DNA of 15,711 nucleotides from Alphaproteobacteria bacterium (GTDB lineage Bacteria; Pseudomonadota; Alphaproteobacteria; Puniceispirillales; Puniceispirillaceae): contig WTHY01000138.1 of NCBI GenBank assembly GCA_011522945.1, forward strand, positions 4,930 through 20,640, read 5' to 3'. The stretch's first letter is position 1, and the number at the start of each line of letters is the position of its first letter. The position numbers and the translations under genes were made by a program. The notes beneath the pieces are model-generated. The model made no database searches. It was not told the DNA's origin and was given only the letters and a program-made list of their open reading frames with translations. This document shows positions 7,118 to 14,806 of this stretch, one piece after another.

Positions 7118-7183
7118 CCCATCATTTTACATAGCTTTCCCATTGACGAACCAAGCTTTCCCATGATAACCCATAAGAACCCA
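7118..7183 (-). promoter_or_regulatory. Putative MraZ operator: phased TGGG box array
   Basis: On the minus strand, TGGG boxes occupy 7183-7180, 7173-7170 and 7163-7160, exactly 10 bp apart. This is TGGGN with 5-nt spacers, the arrangement reported for MraZ binding upstream of E. coli mraZ. A fourth, imperfect TGGT at 7153-7150 keeps the 10-bp step. Two further TGGGAAA boxes at 7142-7139 and 7121-7118 follow at 21-bp steps. The array is 170-235 bp upstream of the mraZ start. Repression of the dcw transcript by MraZ through these boxes is an inference from the E. coli model. Confidence 0.65.
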
Positions 7184-7194
7184 AATGATGTTTC

Positions 7195-7217
7195 TTTTGA
7201 TCAGACGTCTATCAAAA
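7195..7217. promoter_or_regulatory. Dyad-symmetric site upstream of mraZ
   Basis: Arms TTTTGAT (7195-7201) and ATCAAAA (7211-7217) are perfect inverted repeats around 9 bp. The spacer contains the palindrome AGACGTCT (7203-7210). It may be an operator or a weak hairpin. The spacing rules out a standard FNR/FixK box (TTGAT-N4-ATCAA). Confidence 0.4.
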
Positions 7218-7353
7218 ACATGTTTTGGGTGGTGAGAATTTCTATTTTATTGAATTAAATCAGTAATATAAGTCTCATCCAAAGATGGCAAAACAGCATA
7301 GTTGCTTTACCAAACAGGCAAAGACAGGCTGGCAAGGGTACAGGGAGATAGGG

Positions 7354-7821
7354 TTGGATTTATTTCTATCCACCTTTGAAAACCGGATTGATAAGAAAGG
7401 AAGGTTATCTGTGCCTGCCCCTTATCGTACCGTGCTGGAACGATCTGCAGGCCCGCTTTACGTTTACAAATCTTTGACTTTGCCATGTCTCGAAGGGTGC
7501 GGCCCTGCCCGTATTGCCCAGATAGTCGACGCTATTGATGAGCTGGATGCGCTGTCTGAAGATGCAATCACACTTCAAACCATCCTATCTAGCGCGCAGG
7601 AAATGCGTATGGATCCTGAGGGTCGCATGACGCTACCACCAGATTTTGTTGATTTTGCTGACTTGGATGATGTAGCGGTTTTTGCCGGTATCGGCCGCTC
7701 ATTTCAGATATGGCACCCAACGCGCTATCGTGAACGTGAAAGCCAGTCACGCAATCGCGCGCAAACAGGCGGCCTGCCAAAATTAAATCTTAGTCGGCGG
7801 AGCAGTGGTGAGGGGACGTGA
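7354..7821 (+). CDS. mraZ: Transcriptional regulator MraZ
   Basis: MraZ is the DNA-binding regulator at the head of dcw clusters and controls its own operon. From a TTG at 7354 the protein is 155 residues and begins (M)DLFLSTFENRIDKKGRLSVP, matching the normal family N-terminus. The two tandem AbrB-like halves each carry the DxxGR signature: DKKGR (13-17) and DPEGR (87-91). AGGGAG (7342-7347) lies 6 nt upstream of the TTG. The frame is open from an ATG at 7285 and would add 23 residues (KQHSCFTKQAKTGWQGYREIG) not seen in the family, so the TTG is preferred. A phased TGGG array upstream is its probable target. It ends in a 1-bp overlap with rsmH. The C-terminus (about 123-155) is Arg/Ser-rich and polar. 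Confidence 0.9.
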   Translation: MDLFLSTFENRIDKKGRLSVPAPYRTVLERSAGPLYVYKSLTLPCLEGCGPARIAQIVDAIDELDALSEDAITLQTILSSAQEMRMDPEGRMTLPPDFVDFADLDDVAVFAGIGRSFQIWHPTRYRERESQSRNRAQTGGLPKLNLSRRSSGEGT

Positions 7822-8807
7822 TGCGTGTATCGGATTTGCATTATCCGGTTATGCTAGACGAGGTGCTTACTGCCCTCGCCCCAAAAGATAACGGCCATTA
7901 CCTAGATGCCACCTTTGGTGATGGTGGATATTCCACAGCAATTTTAAACCATAGTAAGTGCGTTGTCGGCGCTATTGACCGCGATCCTGATGCGATTCAG
8001 CGCGCCGCATCAAATATGCGTGATTTTGGTGACAGATTTACCATTTTTGAAGGCCCGTTCTCTGCTCTTGAAACACTCACTGCCGGTACGGATTTTGAAG
8101 CGCTAGACGGCATTGTTTTTGACCTTGGCGTTAGCTCACCCCAACTTGACGAGGCGGAACGCGGATTTTCATTCCGATTTGATGGCCCGCTTGATATGCG
8201 TATGTCACAAAGTGGATTAAGTGCTGCAGATATCGTCAATCAGGCTGGTGAAAAAGAATTATCACAAATTATCTGGAATTATGGTGAGGATAGAGCTGCT
8301 AGACGGATTGCACGCGCTATCGTTAAAGCACGTGAAACAAACAGTATCACGCGAACATTAGAATTAGCCGAAATCGTCAGGTCAGTCCTGCCAAGACAAA
8401 AGCCAGGGCAAATGGATCCAGCAACACGCACATTTCAGGCGCTGCGCATTGAAGTGAATGGGGAGCTTGATGAGATACGAGCAGCTTTATCTGCTGCTGA
8501 GACACGATTAAAGCCAGACGGGGTTTTGGTTGTGGTAAGCTTCCATTCTCTGGAGGATAGAATTGTAAAGCAATTTCTAGCCACGCGGTCTGGCAATGTA
8601 TCACAAGGCTCCCGCCATCGCCCGGCAATTGTGATGCCAGAGCCAAGCTTTACCATTACATCACGCAAGCCAATTCTGCCTACAGATACTGAATGTGCTG
8701 AAAATCCACGCTCACGCTCTGCCAAAATGCGTGTTGGCTATCGCACGCCAGCCCCTGCCTTCGCTGATAATGACACGGCCCAAGCCTATTTACAGGAGCA
8801 TGCCTGA
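7821..8807 (+). CDS. rsmH: 16S rRNA (cytosine-1402-N4)-methyltransferase RsmH
   Basis: RsmH (MraW) uses SAM to methylate N4 of C1402 in the ribosomal P site. With the ATG at 7821 it is 328 residues, a normal length. HYPVMLDEVLTAL (7-19) is the usual N-terminus, and the SAM-binding loop is YLDATFGDGGYSTAIL (27-42). DGIVFDLGVSSPQLDEAERGF (about 96-116) and FDGPLDMRM follow. TRTFQALRIEVNGEL and VLVVVSFHSLEDRIVKQF are also classic family blocks. A GTG one codon earlier is possible, but GAGGGG 5 nt before the ATG favours the ATG. It overlaps mraZ by 1 bp and ftsL by 1 bp (TGATG at both), so translational coupling is likely. Confidence 0.96.
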   Translation: MRVSDLHYPVMLDEVLTALAPKDNGHYLDATFGDGGYSTAILNHSKCVVGAIDRDPDAIQRAASNMRDFGDRFTIFEGPFSALETLTAGTDFEALDGIVFDLGVSSPQLDEAERGFSFRFDGPLDMRMSQSGLSAADIVNQAGEKELSQIIWNYGEDRAARRIARAIVKARETNSITRTLELAEIVRSVLPRQKPGQMDPATRTFQALRIEVNGELDEIRAALSAAETRLKPDGVLVVVSFHSLEDRIVKQFLATRSGNVSQGSRHRPAIVMPEPSFTITSRKPILPTDTECAENPRSRSAKMRVGYRTPAPAFADNDTAQAYLQEHA

Positions 8808-9103
8808 TGCGTTGGTTTTTCCTATTAACTCTTATTGTTGCTGTGTTTGGCTCAGGTCTATATCTTGTCAAACGGTCAATAGATGCCCGTTATGATCAGC
8901 TGGCCACACTACAGCAGGATATAGCCCGCGAAAAAAATAAGAGCGCCATTTTGAATGCAGAATGGTCCTATTTAACGCGACCTGACAGGCTTCTACAGCT
9001 CTCAGACAAGCTATTATCCATGCGCCCTATTGATGCAGACCGCATTCTGCCACTAGAAGCCATTCCTGTACGCTCCTCTCATAAAGGGCGGCATGCGCAA
9101 TGA
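8807..9103 (+). CDS. ftsL: Cell division protein FtsL
   Basis: The 98-residue protein has the FtsL layout: a very short cytoplasmic start (MRW), one membrane span (about 4-22, FFLLTLIVAVFGSGLYLV), then a periplasmic heptad-like helix (about 25-60). The conserved-type end of the helix reads EWSYLTRPDRLLQLSDKLLSMRPI. FtsL pairs with FtsB in the periplasm to recruit and activate FtsW-FtsI. Sequence conservation is weak across this family, so the call relies on topology, size and its place between rsmH and ftsI. It overlaps rsmH by 1 bp and ftsI by 4 bp (ATGA). AGGAG 9 nt upstream supports the start. Confidence 0.88.
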   Translation: MRWFFLLTLIVAVFGSGLYLVKRSIDARYDQLATLQQDIAREKNKSAILNAEWSYLTRPDRLLQLSDKLLSMRPIDADRILPLEAIPVRSSHKGRHAQ

Positions 9104-10815
9104 AACAATTTCTGCAATGGCAATATTGGCGTGCTTATGTCTGGCCTGACAAGCCAGAACCGGCAAAGTCGCGTCAAATCGCCAGAGGCCGATTGCGCTT
9201 TTTAAGCATCCCAGCCGCGCTATGTTTTATCACGATTGCCGCACAAGCAACGAACTTATCTGTTTTCACTGCAGATGAACGTATCTATGGGCGCAAAACA
9301 CAAGATGCAATAGAGCGTGGCCCCATTCTTGACAGGCGGGGCAGATTAATCGCTAGCACCGTGCCTGTTATGGTGCTGCATGCTGATCCTGAAAAATTGC
9401 TAAATCCGACTGAGACAGCCGCAAAGCTAAATGCCTATCTGCCAAAAAAGACAGAAGAACAAATTTACCATTTGCTGAAGCGCAAAACTCGGTATGTTGA
9501 GCTAGATAGAAAAATTACCCCAAAACGCCATGCAGACATTTTACAGCTTGGCCTGCCAGGCATCTATATAACGCCGGCAACAACTCGCCTCTATCCTCAT
9601 GGGCGTGAAGCTGCTCATCTTGTTGGCGCAGTGGATATTGATGGCAAGGGCATTGCTGGTATTGAATTAAGCCAAAATGCACAATTAGCAGCTGGTCAGC
9701 CTGTGCATCTGTCAATCGACCTCGGCATTCAAGCCATTATTCGGCGGACGGTTGCAGAGCAGATAGAGAAATTTGAGGCTATTGGCGGTGTCGGCCTGAT
9801 GCTTGATATGAAGACTGGCGAGCTTCTATCTATGGTCTCATTGCCGGATTTCGACCCTAATCACATGATGGCCTCAACTGATGATGCCCGCTTCCATCAA
9901 GCCGCCAAAGGCGTCTTTGAAATGGGCTCAATCTTTAAAATTTTGAATACTGCCATCGCGCTTGAGACAGGGGCTGTCGTACCAGAAGACACAATTGATG
10001 TGCGCAAACCTATGCGTATAGGCCGCTTCACCATAAATGATTATCATCCCTTACAGCGCGACCTTAATATTTCAGAAATTTTGGTCCATTCTTCTAATAT
10101 TGGCTCAGCACAAATGGTTGAGCGTGTGGGCCCTGAAACCCAAAAAGCCTATATGGACAAGCTTGGTCTGTTACGCCCGACTGCCCTTGAAATTCCCGAA
10201 AATGCGTTGCCATTACTGCCAGATAGATGGGGCCGTCTCGCCAGTATTACCATTGCCTATGGGCACGGCTTATCTGTATCTCCTGTGCAAGCTGCTGCAG
10301 CTATTTCTGCAGCATCTGGGACAGGAGATTATATCGCGCCGACCTTATTAAAACGGGAAGCTGGGCATGTCCCAGAACGTGTACGCATCTTTTCTGCAGA
10401 TACGGCTAAGGCCGTGCGGTCTATGATGCGGCTTGTTGTTAGCCACAAATCTGGCACAGGAAATTTTGCAGACGCGCCAGGCTATTTGGTTGGCGGCAAA
10501 ACAGGCACTGCAGAAAAAATTATCAATAAGGGATATAATAAGAAATCAAACCGCGTTTCATTTGTTGGCACATTCCCAGCGCATGACCCTGCCTATCTGA
10601 TCTTTGTGATGGTAGATGAGCCAAAAGGTCAAAAACATTCCTATGGCTACGCCACAGCCGGATGGGTAGCGGCACCTGCTATTCGCAAAATAGTTGAACA
10701 GACAGCACCACTTTTGGGCGTAACCCCTGTGATGAGCGCTTCACCTGCACTTCGCCAGACCCTTTTGCCCGCTGTAATGATTGATGGTGAGGAGGCAATT
10801 CATGCAGCTTTCTGA
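9100..10815 (+). CDS. ftsI: Septal peptidoglycan transpeptidase FtsI (PBP3)
   Basis: FtsI crosslinks peptidoglycan at the septum together with the FtsW glycosyltransferase. The 571-residue protein has a cytoplasmic basic start and one membrane anchor (about 34-55). A pedestal domain includes RGPILDRRGRLIAST (73-87) and the GIAGIELSQN block (185-193). The C-terminal transpeptidase has active-site Ser277 and Lys280 in GSIFK, the SSN motif (331-333) and KTGTAEK (467-473). The first motif reads SIFK where most relatives have STFK, a conservative change next to the nucleophile. A short C-terminal extension follows the domain. It overlaps ftsL by 4 bp and murE by 14 bp. The catalytic residues are complete, so it should be active and a beta-lactam target. 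Confidence 0.95.
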   Translation: MKQFLQWQYWRAYVWPDKPEPAKSRQIARGRLRFLSIPAALCFITIAAQATNLSVFTADERIYGRKTQDAIERGPILDRRGRLIASTVPVMVLHADPEKLLNPTETAAKLNAYLPKKTEEQIYHLLKRKTRYVELDRKITPKRHADILQLGLPGIYITPATTRLYPHGREAAHLVGAVDIDGKGIAGIELSQNAQLAAGQPVHLSIDLGIQAIIRRTVAEQIEKFEAIGGVGLMLDMKTGELLSMVSLPDFDPNHMMASTDDARFHQAAKGVFEMGSIFKILNTAIALETGAVVPEDTIDVRKPMRIGRFTINDYHPLQRDLNISEILVHSSNIGSAQMVERVGPETQKAYMDKLGLLRPTALEIPENALPLLPDRWGRLASITIAYGHGLSVSPVQAAAAISAASGTGDYIAPTLLKREAGHVPERVRIFSADTAKAVRSMMRLVVSHKSGTGNFADAPGYLVGGKTGTAEKIINKGYNKKSNRVSFVGTFPAHDPAYLIFVMVDEPKGQKHSYGYATAGWVAAPAIRKIVEQTAPLLGVTPVMSASPALRQTLLPAVMIDGEEAIHAAF

Positions 10816-12307
10816 CCTTATATCAAAGACCAAAATCTACAGCCTGTCCAAACTTGATCCAACGCATTTGGATAGTCTTACCATTGCAGGCATTAGCTGT
10901 GATAGCCGGCAAATTGAGAACAACTATATTTTTGTTGCCCTGCCAGGTGTTGAACAAGATGGTCACGCCTATATCGAAGATGCCATAGATGCTGGTGCAA
11001 TTGCTATATTATGCAAACCAGACACAAAGCTTCCCGATACAATCATACATCTTGGCGCCGAGGATTTGAGACGCGGCTACACTGATATTTGTGCCGCATT
11101 CTGGCCAGGCCGGGCAGCTATGCAAGTTGCTGTGACAGGGACAAATGGCAAAACCTCTACTGTTGAATATTTACGACAAATCTGGCAACGCCTGAATTGG
11201 CCAGCGGCGTCAATAGGCACTTTAGGCGCGCGCACAGCACTCGAAAATGCACCTGGGGAACTGGCTGGCTTCAGCATAGGCGGCCTGACAACGCCGTCTG
11301 CTGAAATGCTCTTTTCCTCTATAAATAGTTTAGCAAAAAAAGGCGTGACTCACATCGCCCTTGAAGCCTCAAGCCATGGCATCTCTCAAGACAGGCTAAC
11401 CGGCCTGCCAATTCATGTCGCTGTTTTCACTAATCTATCTCAAGACCATCTAGATTTTCATGAAGATATGGATAGGTATTTTGCAGCAAAGGCAAAGCTA
11501 TTCCATGAGCAGCTGATGGCAGCTGGCTATGCGGTGATTAACATTGACACAAGCTGGGGAGTCCGTCTGGCTGACAGCCTAGAGACGACATCTGTTGTGG
11601 TTGTGCGTGTTGGCCGCGATCCAAAGGCTGATATCAGCATTACCGAGATTAAATCAATCGGACCGTTCCTACAGCTTGAGGTATGCGTCTTTGGCACCAA
11701 ACTGACTTACGCAGTTGCCCTTTCAGGCATGTTCCAAGTTGAAAATGCTGTTCTTGCTGCAACAGCTGCACATGTTGGCGGTGTTCCCCTTCATGATGCC
11801 TTCGGCGCCTTGCCAAATTTGCGCCCTACGCCCGGACGAATGCAGCCTGTGCATGGCCATCCGGATAAGGCACGCATTGTAATTGACTATGCACATACGC
11901 CAGATGCACTGGAAACAGCACTCCAAGCTCTGCGCGCTGAAACTGATAATAGGCTATATGTTGTTTTTGGTTGCGGCGGTGATCGCGACCGCACTAAACG
12001 GCCCCTTATGGGTGCGGCTGCCGCACGCCTTGCAGATAAGATCATAATCACCGATGACAATCCTCGATCAGAAAGCCCAGCAGATATACGGGCTGAGATC
12101 ATGACTGCTTGTCCAGATGCCGAAGAAATTTTTCCGCGCGATAAAGCAATCAACAACGCCATTAGCAGATTGCAGCCAGGCGATAGTCTCATGATTGCCG
12201 GGAAAGGCCATGAAACAGTTCAACAGATCGGAACAGAAACATTGCCATTTGATGATGCTGCCGTTGCCCGCTTTGCCATAGAGCGATTAGGGGGCGGAGA
12301 TGCTTGA
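10802..12307 (+). CDS. murE: UDP-MurNAc-L-Ala-D-Glu:meso-diaminopimelate ligase MurE
   Basis: MurE adds the third stem residue to the peptidoglycan precursor in the cytoplasm, using ATP. From the ATG at 10802 it has 501 residues. GAGGAGG at 10789-10795 lies 6 nt upstream and decides this start over one at 10781. Features in order: ISCDSRQIENNYIFVAL (31-47), the ATP loop GTNGKTS (113-119), GGLTTP (160-165), EASSHG (188-193), and FTNLSQDHLDFH (209-220). The carbamylated-lysine candidate is Lys230 (FAAKAKLF). DNPR (419-422) is the signature for meso-diaminopimelate rather than lysine as substrate. It overlaps ftsI by 14 bp and murF by 8 bp. Confidence 0.96.
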   Translation: MQLSDLISKTKIYSLSKLDPTHLDSLTIAGISCDSRQIENNYIFVALPGVEQDGHAYIEDAIDAGAIAILCKPDTKLPDTIIHLGAEDLRRGYTDICAAFWPGRAAMQVAVTGTNGKTSTVEYLRQIWQRLNWPAASIGTLGARTALENAPGELAGFSIGGLTTPSAEMLFSSINSLAKKGVTHIALEASSHGISQDRLTGLPIHVAVFTNLSQDHLDFHEDMDRYFAAKAKLFHEQLMAAGYAVINIDTSWGVRLADSLETTSVVVVRVGRDPKADISITEIKSIGPFLQLEVCVFGTKLTYAVALSGMFQVENAVLAATAAHVGGVPLHDAFGALPNLRPTPGRMQPVHGHPDKARIVIDYAHTPDALETALQALRAETDNRLYVVFGCGGDRDRTKRPLMGAAAARLADKIIITDDNPRSESPADIRAEIMTACPDAEEIFPRDKAINNAISRLQPGDSLMIAGKGHETVQQIGTETLPFDDAAVARFAIERLGGGDA

Positions 12308-13712
12308 TACGCTCACAGCTACCCAATTAGCCGTCATCTGTGATGGCAAATGGCATAATATGCCTGCCGCACATTTTTCAGGCACACAGATTGACAGCCG
12401 TCAGATGAGATCTGGTGACCTGTTTTTTGCACTAGCAGGCGCAAATACAGACGGTCATCAGTTTTTATCCAAATTAGATGATGGATGTCACGCTGCTGTA
12501 GTATCAAAACCAGCTGCACAGTCTAATCTGCCACAACTTCTTGTCGCGAACCCACTTACAGCGCTTCAAAATCTAGCGCGTTTCATCGCATCTGAAACAA
12601 CAGCTTTTAAAATGGCTATTACAGGCTCAGTTGGGAAAACCGGCACGAAAGAAATGCTGGCGCATTGCTTGTCTGCGTTGCGAAAGACACATGCAACCAA
12701 GGGCAATTTCAATAATGATATCGGCGCGCCTCTTACAATTACGTGCATGCCTTCAGACACTGAGCTGCTGATTTGTGAACTTGGCATGAACCACGCAGGC
12801 GAGATTAAATTTTTGAGCGAGATGCTGCAGCCACAAATTGGCATCATTACAAAGATTGCCACCTCTCATGCTGGGCATTTTGCGGATATTACTGATATTG
12901 CAAGAGCCAAAGCAGAAATATTTGAAGGGATGCATCCAGATAGCCTTGCCTTATTACCAGCAGATGATGCACAGCTGCCTCTGCTGATAAGTGCTGCCAA
13001 AACGGCAGGCATATCACGTATTATGACCTTTGGTACAGCAGCACATGCAGATCTAAAATTAGGCACGCAAACCCTAGGACAGACACATCAGACAATAACT
13101 GCCGATATTTGTGGTACAGAGATACGCTTTACACTTGGTATGGCAGCACCTCATTGGGCCTTAAGTGCCCTCATATGCCTTGGCGTAGCTTATGAGCTCG
13201 GCTTACCTTTAAACATGGTCGCGAATGCGCTTGAAACCATGCAGGATTTGCCAGGCCGTGGCGCCCAATTTGTTGCCAAAATAGACAATCATCATGCGAT
13301 AGTAATTGATGATGCCTATAATGCTGGCCCGGCATCTATGCAATCGGCACTAGAGAGGCTGAAACATGCTGACGGACGCAAAGCAGCCATTCTTTCTGAC
13401 ATGCTTGAGCTTGGCGATCTGACGGCTAGTGCACATTTGGAGCTAATAGACTATATCGCAGCATCTGGCATTTCAGAGCTGCTTCTAATTGGCCCTTTTA
13501 TGGCCACTTTAGTGCCAAAATTACCATCCACCATCCGCTGTATATCTATGCCAGACGCTGAAGAGGCCAAAGCAGAGACCAAAGCGATTGCCGCACGATC
13601 TGACATGCTTTTGATTAAGGGCTCGCATGGGTCTGGTGCGTATAGATTAGCTGCCTATTTAAAAGAATTTTCGTCCCATGTGACAGTTGCTGGGGGGCAT
13701 GATGTTACCTGA
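12300..13712 (+). CDS. murF: UDP-MurNAc-tripeptide:D-Ala-D-Ala ligase MurF
   Basis: MurF adds D-Ala-D-Ala to UDP-MurNAc-tripeptide, completing the soluble pentapeptide precursor. The 470-residue protein shows an N-terminal substrate domain with IDSRQMRSGDLFFAL (31-45) and the ATP loop GSVGKTGTK (109-117). KGNFNNDIGAPLT (134-146), LGMNHAGEI (161-169) and ATSHAGHF (187-194) follow. DDAYNAGPASM (337-347) and LSDMLELGD in the C-terminal domain complete the set. AGGGGG about 6 nt upstream supports the ATG. It overlaps murE by 8 bp and mraY by 11 bp. All expected motifs are present at normal length, with nothing broken. Confidence 0.95.
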   Translation: MLDTLTATQLAVICDGKWHNMPAAHFSGTQIDSRQMRSGDLFFALAGANTDGHQFLSKLDDGCHAAVVSKPAAQSNLPQLLVANPLTALQNLARFIASETTAFKMAITGSVGKTGTKEMLAHCLSALRKTHATKGNFNNDIGAPLTITCMPSDTELLICELGMNHAGEIKFLSEMLQPQIGIITKIATSHAGHFADITDIARAKAEIFEGMHPDSLALLPADDAQLPLLISAAKTAGISRIMTFGTAAHADLKLGTQTLGQTHQTITADICGTEIRFTLGMAAPHWALSALICLGVAYELGLPLNMVANALETMQDLPGRGAQFVAKIDNHHAIVIDDAYNAGPASMQSALERLKHADGRKAAILSDMLELGDLTASAHLELIDYIAASGISELLLIGPFMATLVPKLPSTIRCISMPDAEEAKAETKAIAARSDMLLIKGSHGSGAYRLAAYLKEFSSHVTVAGGHDVT

Positions 13713-14790
13713 TTTACTTTTGCCTCTGGTGCAAGATTATCCAATTTTCAACCTGTTCCGCTATATCACATTCCGGACAGGCGGCGCGATTATGACAGCC
13801 TTGCTTATTTCAATGCTGTTAGGGCCTACCTTTATAAGATGGTTGAAGGCCAATCAGGCGGAGGGCCAGCCTATACGGGCTGATGGTCCTGAGTCCCATA
13901 TTCTGACAAAAGCTGGCACACCTACCATGGGCGGCGGGCTAATTTTATTTGCCTTCATCCTATCTACCCTGCTTTGGGTGCCCCTCACCAACAGCTATCT
14001 CTGGCCTGTTTTGCTGATTATAACAATCTTCGGTTTTATCGGCGCGTTTGATGATTGGCTGAAATTAACAAAACGCAGCAGCCAAGGCTTAAACGGGCGC
14101 ATGAAATTACTGTTGCAGGTTACAACGGCTCTGTTTGCAGCAGTGATATTTGTGCAATTATCACCTGAGCCGTTACGCTACACAGTTTCTGTACCGTTTT
14201 TCAAAGATGCCCTGCTCTATCTTGGGGTATTCTATATCCCCTTTGCCATATTTGTCATTGTAGGCGCGTCTAATGCTGTGAATTTAACAGATGGTCTGGA
14301 TGGGCTAGCGATTGTACCTGTGATGATTGTGGCAGCCTGCCTTGCCCTTATCGCCTATTTATCAGGTAATATTAACTTCGCGAATTATCTTCAGATCCCC
14401 TATGTGGCAGGAACAGGTAATCTGGCTGTGCTTTGCGGCGCTCTTATTGGCGCCGGCCTCGGTTTTCTATGGTTCAACGCACCGCCGGCTAAAGTCTTTA
14501 TGGGAGATACAGGCTCGCTGGCTTTAGGGGGTGCTTTAGGCGCTATTGCTGTTGCAACACGTCATGAAATTGTCCTCGCCATTGCCGGCGGCTTATTTGT
14601 TATCGAGACTGTTTCTGTCATTTTGCAGGTTGCATCCTTCAAGCTTACAGGCAAACGGATCTTCCTGATGGCGCCTTTGCACCATCACTTTGAAAAAAAG
14701 GGGTGGGAAGAATCAACGATTGTAATTCGATTTTGGATCATCACCGTCATTTTGGCGTTGATCAGCCTATCCACTCTGAAACTGAGATAA
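13702..14790 (+). CDS. mraY: Phospho-MurNAc-pentapeptide translocase MraY
   Basis: MraY moves phospho-MurNAc-pentapeptide from UDP onto undecaprenyl phosphate, making lipid I at the inner membrane. From the ATG at 13702 it has 362 residues with about ten hydrophobic spans. NLFRYITFRTGGA (17-29) is the usual N-terminal block. Catalytic-type motifs are KAGTPTMGG (70-78), FDDWLK (116-121, Asp117/Asp118), NAVNLTDGLDGL (191-202), FMGDTGS (266-272) and PLHHHFEKKGW (325-335). GGGGGG 4 nt before this ATG and the family N-terminus favour it over the ATG at 13699 and the TTG at 13687. It overlaps murF by 11 bp, and murD starts 16 bp after its stop. Confidence 0.95.
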   Translation: MLPDLLLPLVQDYPIFNLFRYITFRTGGAIMTALLISMLLGPTFIRWLKANQAEGQPIRADGPESHILTKAGTPTMGGGLILFAFILSTLLWVPLTNSYLWPVLLIITIFGFIGAFDDWLKLTKRSSQGLNGRMKLLLQVTTALFAAVIFVQLSPEPLRYTVSVPFFKDALLYLGVFYIPFAIFVIVGASNAVNLTDGLDGLAIVPVMIVAACLALIAYLSGNINFANYLQIPYVAGTGNLAVLCGALIGAGLGFLWFNAPPAKVFMGDTGSLALGGALGAIAVATRHEIVLAIAGGLFVIETVSVILQVASFKLTGKRIFLMAPLHHHFEKKGWEESTIVIRFWIITVILALISLSTLKLR

Positions 14791-14806
14791 TAGAGGGTAG
14801 CAATAG

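Noticed and set aside
7195..7217. FNR/FixK-type oxygen box
   Set aside because: The half-sites TTGAT and ATCAA are present, but the gap is 9 bp rather than 4 bp.
7000..7353. CtrA binding site (TTAA-N7-TTAA) in the mraZ leader
   Set aside because: TTAG and TTAA occur near 7016-7031 but with a 6-bp gap and a mismatched half-site. No full consensus was found.
13687..13701. TTG 13687 or ATG 13699 as the mraY start
   Set aside because: The ATG at 13702 has better ribosome binding site spacing and gives the usual MraY N-terminus.
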